In this document: positions 37,507-45,606 of the stretch, in pieces
Numbering within the stretch: the first letter of the stretch is position 1
Layout: every line of letters starts with the position of its first letter
NCBI RefSeq assembly: GCF_000685805.1
Contig: NZ_JMKP01000001.1
Span: 124,001 to 188,000, forward strand
Reading direction: 5' to 3'
Length of the DNA: 64,000 nucleotides
From: Psychrobacter phenylpyruvicus DSM 7000 = NBRC 102152
Lineage (GTDB): Bacteria; Pseudomonadota; Gammaproteobacteria; Pseudomonadales; Moraxellaceae
Translations under genes and position numbers: made by a program
Notes under the pieces: model-generated
What the model saw: only the letters and a program-made list of their open reading frames with translations
Told to the model about the DNA's origin: nothing
The model's database searches: none

Positions 37507-38055
37507 ATGGCAAAGAAGACTGTGGCAAAAAATGCGCTTCAAGAGCAGTTATTAAAAGCAGGGTTGGTCGATACAAAAAAAGCGAAAAAGCTAACCAAAC
37601 AAGCGCAGCACGCCAAACGTACTGGCAATGCTCCCGATGCAGAAATTAAAAAATCTGTGGCTGAGGCTCAGGCTGAGAAGCTTAAAAGAGACCAAGAACT
37701 GAACCAACAAAGACAGCAGGCTCTAGAAGAAAAAACTTTGAGAGCCAATATCGTGCAGATGATTAATCAGCATCAAATCACCGATACCCAAGGTGATATC
37801 GAGTACCGCTTCGTCGATGATTCTAAAATTAAGAAAATCAACATCACTCAGAAGCTGTTTGATCAAATCGTTGCCGGTCACGTCAGTATTGCTCGATTGG
37901 AAGAAGGCTATGCGCTATTGCCAAGACCGTTAGCAGATCGTATTAATGAGAAGCTAGAAGGCTTTATTGTCGAGTCCAATGATAAGGCGGAGGATGAACC
38001 TGCTGAAGATGATCCGTATGCGGCTTATGTTATACCTGATGACTTAATGTGGTAG
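37507..38055 (+). CDS. DUF2058 (YaiL-like) protein
   Basis: 182 residues, same length as E. coli YaiL (DUF2058). Basic N-terminus with LQEQLLKAGLVDTKKAKKL, a Lys/Glu/Gln-rich helix (about 55-80), then the conserved domain IEYRFVDDSKIKKINITQKLFDQI and EGYALLPRPLADRINE. Cytoplasmic, probably nucleic-acid associated judging by its charge, but no biochemical role is established. AGGTGA lies before the ATG. Confidence 0.88.
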   Translation: MAKKTVAKNALQEQLLKAGLVDTKKAKKLTKQAQHAKRTGNAPDAEIKKSVAEAQAEKLKRDQELNQQRQQALEEKTLRANIVQMINQHQITDTQGDIEYRFVDDSKIKKINITQKLFDQIVAGHVSIARLEEGYALLPRPLADRINEKLEGFIVESNDKAEDEPAEDDPYAAYVIPDDLMW

Positions 38056-38174
38056 TAACAGGATTTTGATTTGGTAGTAAAAACTCAGTGCTAAGCACTC
38101 AGCTTTTGCGGTATATAATCCTTTTTTATAGGCATAATTTATAACCCATATTTATAAACCTCGTTTATAAACAC

Positions 38175-38206
38175 AAAAAAGAGGCTCAATTTGAGCCTCT
38201 TTTTTG
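38175..38206. terminator. Bidirectional terminator DUF2058 gene / alkaline phosphatase
   Basis: Palindrome GAGGCTCAA-T-TTGAGCCTC (38181-38199) with A run before and T run after it. Confidence 0.9.
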
Positions 38207-38248
38207 TGATTAAATTTTGTTCTGTGTCATTTAATCCTAAAGCTGAAA

Positions 38249-39922
38249 CTATTTAGATTCGGCAAGGTTAACCAAGTTAGCGGCATAATCCATAATATGG
38301 AAGATCTCATTTTGCTCACTGGTACTAGAAACCAGGCGGGCTCCAGGACCACGGGCATAGATAGGTACGTCTTCGGCAGCATGAGTTTCTGAATCCAATG
38401 GCACTAAGGCTTCTTGGTGGAATCCTGAGGCGGTGGTATCGACATTGGCTAAGCTATGCTTATCGCGGCCGCTATTGGCTTCAAGATCATACACTGCGTC
38501 GGCATCAGTTTCGTCGCCTAAATCGTGAAATCCTAATCCATTGGCATAACTTAGGGTAGTGTATGGTTTATTATCTGCTGCTAAATCTGGTGTAGATTTT
38601 GGTTCACCATGGTCATCATTGCCAACCACTTTACCTAATATCGGATTGCCTCGAGTCGGGTAACCTGCCAAAGTTAGGACATGGCTATGATCTGCGGTAA
38701 CAATGATTAGCGTGTCTTCTGGTGAGGTTTTTTGCATAGCAGCTTCTACTGCTTTGGAGAACTCGATGGTGTCGGTCAAAGCGTTATAAGCACTGCCGGC
38801 ATGGTGGCCGTGGTCTATCCGTCCAGACTCAACCAGCATGAAGTAGCCGTCTTCATCTTGGCTTAATAAATCAATGGCCTTTATCGTCATTTCTGTTAAA
38901 GACGGTTCGCCGGCTTTATCATTTTTGCGATCGGCTTCATATTGCATGTGGGAGGAGTTGAATAAGCCTAATACTTTTTTGCTATTGTTAGGTAGAGCTT
39001 CAAACTGGGCTTGGTTTTGCACCACCACACCGCCGGTTTTTTGTTGCCATAACTTTGTCAGATCTTTTTGATCCAAACGTTTACCAGACTTACCTTCAAG
39101 ATCGGTCGTAGTCTTAGCGATAAAATGACGACGACCGCCTCCGAAGGCCACATCGATATAAGGGGACTCAACGAATTGAGTAGCGATATCTTTACAGCCA
39201 TTACGTTTGGCTTCGTCAGACAGCTTGTCATCGCTTTCCCAGTCACGCTCAGAAGATTTGGCGTAGGCAGCGGCAGGGGTAGCGTGAGTCAGACGGGCTG
39301 TGGTTACAATACCGGTAGCTTTGCCCGCCATTGAGGCTAGCTCTAGAGCAGTCACTAGCTTGGCATTTTGTTCGCCTTTGTCACCGGCACACGTAGCACG
39401 ATTGGCACGATCGCTAACCCCAAGTACCCCGGCTTTGGTTTTGACTCCAGTTAACATCGCAGTTGCGGTGCCTGCTGAGTCAGGGGTCTGCTGGTTGGTA
39501 TTGTAGGTTTTAACCAAACCGGCATACGGCATTTTTTCAAAGGACAGTAAGTTCTCTTCCCCTGACTGTCCTTTATTTTGACCGTCTAAAATGCGAGCAG
39601 CAGTTACGGTTGATATCCCCATACCATCGCCGACAAACAGAATGATATTTTTAGCTTTGCCTTGCTCGTTGGCCGCTTGCTGGCGAGCATCTGCAACGAA
39701 TTTTTTAACTTCTGCTTCGTTTTGGGCCACTTTTACGGCGCCAGCATTAAACCAAGCTTTGCTGTCTGCATCCAGCGGAGCTTCAACAGTCGCTGTAGGA
39801 GCTGAGGTATCAGTAGCCATAGTGCTACAGCCGGTAAGGGTAGCCAAAAACAGAGTTACGCTGGCGGTTAATAGCGTTTTGGCAGAAGTGGTTTTATTAT
39901 TAGAATTAGGGCGATGCAACAT
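38249..39922 (-). CDS. Alkaline phosphatase, lipoprotein form
   Basis: 557 residues. Lipobox TLTGC (Cys32) predicts a membrane-anchored lipoprotein. Alkaline phosphatase superfamily: metal site ILFVGDGMGIST (94-105), nucleophile Ser149 in QTPDSAGTATAML, later metal ligands VESGRIDHGHHAG and VTADHSHVLTLAGYPTRGNP. These hydrolyse phosphomonoesters outside the inner membrane to release phosphate. Paralogue of the gene just upstream (40047), with high similarity through the core. No clear Pho box was found. GGAG precedes the ATG. Confidence 0.93.
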   Translation of the reverse strand: MLHRPNSNNKTTSAKTLLTASVTLFLATLTGCSTMATDTSAPTATVEAPLDADSKAWFNAGAVKVAQNEAEVKKFVADARQQAANEQGKAKNIILFVGDGMGISTVTAARILDGQNKGQSGEENLLSFEKMPYAGLVKTYNTNQQTPDSAGTATAMLTGVKTKAGVLGVSDRANRATCAGDKGEQNAKLVTALELASMAGKATGIVTTARLTHATPAAAYAKSSERDWESDDKLSDEAKRNGCKDIATQFVESPYIDVAFGGGRRHFIAKTTTDLEGKSGKRLDQKDLTKLWQQKTGGVVVQNQAQFEALPNNSKKVLGLFNSSHMQYEADRKNDKAGEPSLTEMTIKAIDLLSQDEDGYFMLVESGRIDHGHHAGSAYNALTDTIEFSKAVEAAMQKTSPEDTLIIVTADHSHVLTLAGYPTRGNPILGKVVGNDDHGEPKSTPDLAADNKPYTTLSYANGLGFHDLGDETDADAVYDLEANSGRDKHSLANVDTTASGFHQEALVPLDSETHAAEDVPIYARGPGARLVSSTSEQNEIFHIMDYAANLVNLAESK

Positions 39923-40046
39923 AAAATTTCTCCGGTCGGTGGGCGACTTATTTTTTATCTAAATATTTTTTTCTAAATATATAGTGATCTGCTTCTATTG
40001 TTATCAGCTTGTCTTAATAAAGAGCACTTTAAGAGCCTGGTCATGG

Positions 40047-41663
40047 CTATTTGGCCACAACCCCAAGACCTAGTGCCTTATTAATCACATGGAACACCGC
40101 GTTTTGTTCCATAACCCCCTGAACATAGGCAGAGCCTGGGCCAGTCGCATGTAACGAGACATCCTCACCAGCATGTGATTCTGAATCCAGTGGCACTAAA
40201 GCTTCTTGATGATACCCAGGTTGAGTGGTATCAATATTAGTCAAATCTCGGCGACCAGCTTCAGGACCCGCATCATAAGCAGCGTCTGCATCGGTTTCCT
40301 GACCTAGGTCACGATAGCCTAGACCATTGCCATAGCTTAGAGTGGTATAAGGCTTGTTATCTAAGGCCAGTTCAGGCTCAGACTTTGGTAAACCGTGCTC
40401 ATCCGTTCCAGAGACTTTACCCAAGATAGGATTACCACGTTTGGGGTAGCCGGCAATAGTAAATACATGACTGTGATCGGCGGTGACCATAATTAAGGTG
40501 TCATCACCCGCCATTTTTTGGGCTTTATCAATCGCTTCAGAGTATTCAATAGTATCTTCTAAGGCGTTATAAGCGTTGCCTGCATGGTGCGCATGATCGA
40601 TACGGCCAGACTCGACAACCAGCACATAGCCCTTACCGGTTTTGGCACTTCGATTTTCTAACAGTTGTATCGCTTTGGCAGTCATCTCGATTAAGGAAGG
40701 CTCCCCTGATTTGTCATTACCACGGTCAGACTCATATTGCATATGCGATGAATTAAATAAGCCTAGGACCTTATCAGTATCATTAGCCAGAGCATCAAAG
40801 CCCTTTTTATCTTCTATATAGACCCCACCGGTTCGGGTTTTCCAGATATCTACAAGATTTTTACCATCGGTGCGTTTTCCTTTTTTACCTTCGCTATCGA
40901 CAGTATCTTTACTGATGAAATGACGACGTCCTCCACCAAAGGCGACATCAATACCATCGCCTTGACCCGGCTTGGTCCCAAACTCAACGAATTGGGTAGC
41001 AATGTCTTTACAGCCATTCATTTTGGCTTCGTCAGTAAGTTTGTCATCACTTTCCCAGTTACGCTCAGAGGTCTTGGCATAAGTGGCTGCAGGCGTGGCA
41101 TGGGTTAGGCGTGCAGTGGTAACCACCCCTGTTGATAGGCCTTGAGCTTCTGCGTATTCAAATAATGTGGTTAATTCACGGTCTTTTGAACTGGCACAGT
41201 TCGCACGTAACGCATCTGGGGCTATGTTCAACACTCCGGCTCGGGTTTTTACCCCAGAGACCATTGCGGTCATTGTCCCTGCAGAGTCTGGGGTTTGTTG
41301 GTTGGTATTGTAAGTTTTGATTAAAGCAGTATTGGGATAACGCTCGAAGCTTAAATAGTTCTCTTCGCCGAGCATCCCTTTTTGTTGACCGTCCAAAATA
41401 CGGGCAGCGGTTAGGGTTGAGATGCCCATTCCATCGCCAACAAATAAGATGACATTTTTGGCTTGACCTAGGTCCTTGCTAGCAGAGGCTTTCTGGGCAA
41501 CGCTGGCTTTTGCATCAGTAAACCAAGGGTCATTGGTTTGATAGTCTGGCAATACTTTTGCCATCGAAGTACTACACAGACCGGCCAAAGTGGCGGCTAC
41601 TACTGCGTTTAAAGCGATTTTAAAAACACGGTTGTGTGTTGGGCGGGTTTTTTTAGTAGTCAT
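40047..41663 (-). CDS. Alkaline phosphatase, secreted form
   Basis: 538 residues. Sec-type signal (LNAVVAATLAGLCSTSMA, cleavage about residue 35), with a lone Cys30 that is not in a lipobox context, so the product is probably soluble in the periplasm. Metal site ILFVGDGMGIST (72-83), nucleophile Ser127 in QTPDSAGTMTAMV, then VESGRIDHAHHAG and VTADHSHVFTIAGYPKRGNP. It is a tandem paralogue of the lipoprotein form, 124 bp apart on the same strand; the two probably share a promoter in the 41664-42050 spacer. AGGA precedes the ATG. Confidence 0.93.
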   Translation of the reverse strand: MTTKKTRPTHNRVFKIALNAVVAATLAGLCSTSMAKVLPDYQTNDPWFTDAKASVAQKASASKDLGQAKNVILFVGDGMGISTLTAARILDGQQKGMLGEENYLSFERYPNTALIKTYNTNQQTPDSAGTMTAMVSGVKTRAGVLNIAPDALRANCASSKDRELTTLFEYAEAQGLSTGVVTTARLTHATPAATYAKTSERNWESDDKLTDEAKMNGCKDIATQFVEFGTKPGQGDGIDVAFGGGRRHFISKDTVDSEGKKGKRTDGKNLVDIWKTRTGGVYIEDKKGFDALANDTDKVLGLFNSSHMQYESDRGNDKSGEPSLIEMTAKAIQLLENRSAKTGKGYVLVVESGRIDHAHHAGNAYNALEDTIEYSEAIDKAQKMAGDDTLIMVTADHSHVFTIAGYPKRGNPILGKVSGTDEHGLPKSEPELALDNKPYTTLSYGNGLGYRDLGQETDADAAYDAGPEAGRRDLTNIDTTQPGYHQEALVPLDSESHAGEDVSLHATGPGSAYVQGVMEQNAVFHVINKALGLGVVAK

Positions 41664-42050
41664 ATTATTATCCTAAGTAAGCCATCAGTAAGCGATTGTT
41701 ATTCGGACTGTTTTTATAGTTATTTATTTTTACCAGTTTGGTATTACAAAGCGGTTACTTTTAGAAAAATATCAGAAATAAGATGAATTAATTGGCTGGT
41801 ATCGTTGGGAATGTAATAAATGGGACAAATCAGTTGATAAGATTAATCGATACGCAGACTCTACAAAGCTTACTAAATACCCAAAAATAGTTTACTTCTA
41901 CAACTGTCAATCTAAAGTGAAGTTGTTAAAGTGAAGCTACTAACAGTGAAGTTACTATATGAAATAAGTAACTGATTCATATTAAAAAGCTTTGTAAATA
42001 AAACCTATGAAGAAAAAACTATTAACAAAAGCAAAAAAGGGAAAAGTAAA
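41664..42050. other. Divergent intergenic region phosphatases / hchA, 387 bp
   Basis: Holds promoters in both directions. A degenerate direct repeat AGTGAAG(T/C)T occurs three times at 41916, 41930 and 41945 (14-15 bp apart). Such regularly spaced sites could bind a regulator of hchA or the phosphatases, but no known box fits well. Confidence 0.45.
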
Positions 42051-42989
42051 ATGAATATTAAGGAAACGCTAGAAAATCTAAATATTAAGCAAACCCTAGG
42101 TAGCCTAAAAGAAAGTTTAGGCTTCGAAGCTCAAGAAATCGAAGAGGGGATTTATATACCTGCCGAATCAGCATTGAAGGTGGCCGCCCCCAAAAAAACT
42201 AATTATGACAATACCAAGTACGACAATCCTTATCAGGGTAAGCAAAAGATACTTATGGTGTGTACCGAACAACAATTAATGACCATGGAAAATGGTAAAA
42301 AATTTAAGACTGGCAACCACCCCGTCGAAATGATGGTGCCAATACTGCACTTCAACAAGGCTGGTTTCGATGTGGATGTATTTACCCCAACTGGCAAACC
42401 AGTGGCCATAGAAGAGTGGGCGATGCCAACAGAAGACGACCAGGTGCAACAGATCTATCAGTCGTTTAAGGATAAATTGCAAAACCCAAATAGTTTGGCA
42501 GAGTTTGTTCAGGACAAAATGGCAGACAGTAATGACTATGTCGCTATCTTTATACCCGGCGGCCATGGGGCGATGTTGGGCTTGCCAGAAGACAAAAACT
42601 TAGGGGAGTTATTACGTTGGGGCTATGATAGAGACTTGTATACCTTAGCAATTTGTCACGGTCCTTCAGCTTTACTAGCTGCCAATCTAGATAGCGATGC
42701 AAGTTCTGATACGGCGTCTAATTCCGACAATGAGTTTATCTTTAACGGCTATGAGATCGTCGCATTCCCCGATGTAATGGATAAGCAAATGCCAAAAATG
42801 GGCTATCTACCTGGTGATATGCCATGGTATTTCGGTGAAAAATTAGAAGCGCTAGGAATGACTATCAATAATAAACTGGCAGTAGGTCATACCCATCAAG
42901 ACAGAAAACTTATCTCTGGTGACGGTCCCCTAGCTGCTAATGATTTTGGCAAGTTAGCTGCTCAAGAGTTATTGAAAATGTTTCAGTAG
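42051..42989 (+). CDS. hchA: Hsp31-type chaperone / glyoxalase III
   Basis: 312 residues, DJ-1/PfpI superfamily, HchA subfamily. Conserved blocks: TGNHPVEMMVPILHFNKAGF, VAIFIPGGHGAMLGLPEDK and the nucleophile elbow AICHGPSALLAANL with Cys202 and His203; later FPDVMDKQMPKMGYLPG and GHTHQDRKLISGDGP are HchA-specific. Known roles: holding chaperone, cofactor-free methylglyoxal conversion to lactate, and protein deglycation. Residues 1-70 form an N-terminal extension as in E. coli Hsp31. A short Asp/Ser/Asn-rich insert (about 212-224) follows the catalytic region. AAGGG precedes the ATG. Confidence 0.93.
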   Translation: MNIKETLENLNIKQTLGSLKESLGFEAQEIEEGIYIPAESALKVAAPKKTNYDNTKYDNPYQGKQKILMVCTEQQLMTMENGKKFKTGNHPVEMMVPILHFNKAGFDVDVFTPTGKPVAIEEWAMPTEDDQVQQIYQSFKDKLQNPNSLAEFVQDKMADSNDYVAIFIPGGHGAMLGLPEDKNLGELLRWGYDRDLYTLAICHGPSALLAANLDSDASSDTASNSDNEFIFNGYEIVAFPDVMDKQMPKMGYLPGDMPWYFGEKLEALGMTINNKLAVGHTHQDRKLISGDGPLAANDFGKLAAQELLKMFQ

Positions 42990-43513
42990 TTTCTGCTAGT
43001 TTTATTAGTTTCAATGTAGTTTCAACGATAATTTTTCATTGTATTAAGCCTGAGTTTTGGAGCTATTAACGACCGAACCTCAGCCATTTAACGGTTATGC
43101 ATTGATATTTCAGCATAATAGTATCGGTTAGGTAATTACTGGTCACTATCTCCTCTTTGCTGGTCACTATCTCCTCCTTGATAGGATAAAGGCTTAATAG
43201 TCGCTAATGGGTAATAAATATTTAGAACAGTAACAATAATTAAGTAGTGCAATTTAATATTACATTCCAAATACAGTAGATGCTTGTTTTAAAAAACCAA
43301 TTTGATACTATTATCTTAAGTCATTATTTAGTAGGTTCATTAGTGCTTAATCTGCATTCTATCAGGCATTCAAGCCCTGTTAGCTAGATTGAGTCAGATA
43401 CTTAGATAAATAATAGCTTTGGGTATATTAAAGTCTAAATTAATACCCTGAAGTGTCAAGGAACAAGATTTTCAACAATAAGTTTTCTATAAAAACCAAA
43501 AAAGGAGTCAATC
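42990..43513. other. Intergenic region, 524 bp, with a 21-bp direct repeat
   Basis: No gene recognised. CTGGTCACTATCTCCTC(T/C)TTG (21 bp) is repeated head to tail at 43139-43159 and 43160-43180 with one difference. The right end supplies the promoter and the AAAGGAGT ribosome site of the lysine-rich microprotein. Confidence 0.6.
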
Positions 43514-43681
43514 ATGGCTAAGTCTGATATTAAAGAGTTAAAACAAGAGCTGAAGAAAGACATCAAAAAAGCTAAAAAGAAAGTAGATAAAAAGGTCAAA
43601 GAGCTGGACAAGCTAAAAGACCAAAAAAAGAAAGAAAAAGCTAAGAAAGACAAAAAAGAAAAGAAAGCTAAAAAGAAATAA
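43514..43681 (+). CDS. Lysine-rich 55-residue protein
   Basis: 55 residues, 28 of them lysine, with Glu, Asp and Leu making up most of the rest. The pattern at 5-35 (DIKELKQELKKDIKKAKKKV) is a strongly charged helix that could form a coiled coil. The last 18 residues are mainly Lys, Ala, Glu and Asp, like histone-H1-type tails. A strong AAAGGAGT lies 8 bases before the ATG and a proper terminator follows, so it is probably a real gene. DNA, RNA or polyphosphate binding is a guess from charge only. The reverse-strand frame over it is an artefact. Confidence 0.7.
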   Translation: MAKSDIKELKQELKKDIKKAKKKVDKKVKELDKLKDQKKKEKAKKDKKEKKAKKK

Positions 43682-43700
43682 GCGCAGTTAATGGCTTATC

Positions 43701-43735
43701 AAAAAAAGAGGATGGCGAAAGCTGTCCTCTTTTTT
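43701..43735. terminator. Bidirectional terminator after the lysine-rich gene
   Basis: AGAGGA (43707) pairs with TCCTCT (43725-43730) and an inner GC closed by a GAAA tetraloop. An A run precedes and a T run follows, so it may also serve the monooxygenase gene on the other strand. Confidence 0.85.
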
Positions 43736-43790
43736 CGTTATAGATTTATTTGTTATAATTTTTTTATTATAAATAAAGGTAGGCAGCTTT

Positions 43791-45524
43791 TTAACGCCCA
43801 AAGCGTAGCCATTTATCGGCGATACGTTGGTGCTTTAGCATCACAATGTCACTAAGATAGTTGTTAGTAACATACCAAGGAAAGCGGTCTCCTTGTTTGG
43901 GCAATACATCTTGAGCACGGCGTATATAGCCTGCGGTTAATGAGCCCATAACGGTATCTGCTTGTTTGATGGCTTGGTCTCCATCGCTGGCAATAGAACT
44001 GGGTAGTACAGTACTGTGCCCATTTTGCTGCATATAGCGCAGTAATCGCACGATATAATCACAAGCCAGATCAATCTTTAGGGTCCACGAAGCGTTGGTA
44101 TAACCAAAAAGTACCGCTAAATTGGGAACGTCTTCTACCATCACCGCCTTATAGGTCATACGCTGCTCTACGCTAATCACCTCTCCATCAACTATCACTT
44201 GTGCCCCGCCCAACATTTGTAGCTTTAAGCCGGTGGCAGTAACGATGATATCTGCTTCCAAATGCCGACCTGATGTGAGTGCAATGCCAGTGGGCGTAAG
44301 ACCTTTTATGGTATCGGTAACGATATCGGCCTTGCCTGTCTTTAACGCTTTAAATAAGTCACCATCAGGCACAGCACAAAGTCTTTCATCCCAAGGATTA
44401 TAGTGGGGCTTAAAATGCTCGATAGGCACATCACTGCCCTTAAGCTCATTTTTGACCCGTGTCACCAAGCTTTTTTTCATCACGCTGGGCGCTATTTTTG
44501 AAAAGCGATATAGGCCTTGCTGAAGAAGAATGTTTCTCCAACGCACTAGGTCATAAGCGGTCTGCGTACTTAGGTGAAAGCGCTTTTTTAGTGTTTGTAA
44601 GCTGTCATCTTCACTGGGAATACTGCCGATATAGGTGGGCGAGCGTTGTAGCATGGTGACATGGGCTGCACTTTGGGTTTTGTGCTCGGGGCTAGAGCTT
44701 AGCGGCTGTACTAGAGCAGGAACCAATGTCACTGCGGTTGCACCGCTACCAATCACTACCACGCGCTTATTGTCGTAATCAATATCATCCCGCCACTGCT
44801 GAGGATGAATCAGCTGGCCTTTGAATTGCTGCTGACCATTAAATTCAGGTTGATAGCCTTGCTCGAAATCATAGTATCCAGTCGCACCAACCACAAAGCG
44901 ACTAGTGACGGTGCGAGTATTACCAGTGCTAACCTCTTTTAAAGTGGCGGTCCAGTATTTGTCTGAGCTGGACCATTCAATCTTGGTAACTTCGGTATTA
45001 AATTCAATTAATGGCTCAATGGCAGCTTCTGCTGCGGCGTCTTCGATATAAGCTTTAATGGAGGCGGCGTCAGCCAAGGTCTTTTTTCCCACCCAAGGAC
45101 GATGCGCAAAGCCAAAAGTGGTCATGTCTGAGTCGGAGCGTATGCCAGGGTATTTGAATAAATCCCAAGTGCCGCCGATGGCTGATCGTTTTTCAACCAA
45201 GGCCACACGACCTTTTTTTAGCCACTTTGACAGCAGCTTATCACCGCTTAGATGGGTGGCCATGTCTATACCAGAGATACCAGCGCCAATAATCAGTACT
45301 TCAAGTTGTGGCTCTTTTTTACCAAAAGGTAGGCTGGGTGTCAGTCGTCGCACTGTGGCCGTAGCTCTTCTGGGTAAGTTGGGTAGGGCGGGTAGTTGCG
45401 GTAGTTTATCCTTCAATCTATATTTCAGCGCTATGCTTGGTGCTCCAGCTGATTGCTTTGAATGGCTAGAGAGGTCGGAGTCTGAAGGGGTAGTCGTTGT
45501 TTTTCGTTTACGGAGTATGCGCAT
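43791..45524 (-). CDS. Flavin-containing monooxygenase, Baeyer-Villiger type
   Basis: 577 residues. FAD Rossmann motif VLIIGAGISGIDMATHL near 75-91, GGTWDLFKYPGIRSDSDM, the Baeyer-Villiger fingerprint FxGxxxHxxxW seen as FKGQLIHPQQW, and the NADPH motif VVVIGSGATAVTLVPAL. EthA-like enzymes oxidise ketones, or activate thioamides, with NADPH and O2. A basic, Pro/Ser-rich extension of about 70 residues precedes the FAD domain and is not a normal signal peptide. AGGAAG lies before the ATG. The 82-bp spacer to recG upstream is largely a tetranucleotide-type repeat array. Confidence 0.87.
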   Translation of the reverse strand: MRILRKRKTTTTPSDSDLSSHSKQSAGAPSIALKYRLKDKLPQLPALPNLPRRATATVRRLTPSLPFGKKEPQLEVLIIGAGISGIDMATHLSGDKLLSKWLKKGRVALVEKRSAIGGTWDLFKYPGIRSDSDMTTFGFAHRPWVGKKTLADAASIKAYIEDAAAEAAIEPLIEFNTEVTKIEWSSSDKYWTATLKEVSTGNTRTVTSRFVVGATGYYDFEQGYQPEFNGQQQFKGQLIHPQQWRDDIDYDNKRVVVIGSGATAVTLVPALVQPLSSSPEHKTQSAAHVTMLQRSPTYIGSIPSEDDSLQTLKKRFHLSTQTAYDLVRWRNILLQQGLYRFSKIAPSVMKKSLVTRVKNELKGSDVPIEHFKPHYNPWDERLCAVPDGDLFKALKTGKADIVTDTIKGLTPTGIALTSGRHLEADIIVTATGLKLQMLGGAQVIVDGEVISVEQRMTYKAVMVEDVPNLAVLFGYTNASWTLKIDLACDYIVRLLRYMQQNGHSTVLPSSIASDGDQAIKQADTVMGSLTAGYIRRAQDVLPKQGDRFPWYVTNNYLSDIVMLKHQRIADKWLRFGR

Positions 45525-45554
45525 GGTTCTTCCTTGAACTAAGGTTTATGGTTA

Positions 45555-45606
45555 TTTGATTGTTTGATTGTTTGATTGTTTGATTGTTTGATTGATTGAT
45601 TGATTG
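45555..45606. repeat. Short tandem repeat (TTTGATTG x5 then ATTG x3)
   Basis: Five perfect TTTGATTG units at 45555-45594 are followed by three ATTG units to 45606, one base from the recG stop codon. It lies 30-82 bp upstream of the monooxygenase start on the minus strand. Unit lengths of 8 and 4 make it prone to slippage. Confidence 0.95.

Noticed and set aside
41664..41760. Pho box upstream of the alkaline phosphatases
   Set aside because: The best candidate (TTGTAAT followed by a CTGGT-like half) matches the PhoB consensus poorly in both sequence and spacing.
43456..43653. Minus-strand open frame of Phe/Ser/Leu composition
   Set aside because: Exact antisense of the lysine-rich gene; Lys codons read backwards give Phe and Leu.
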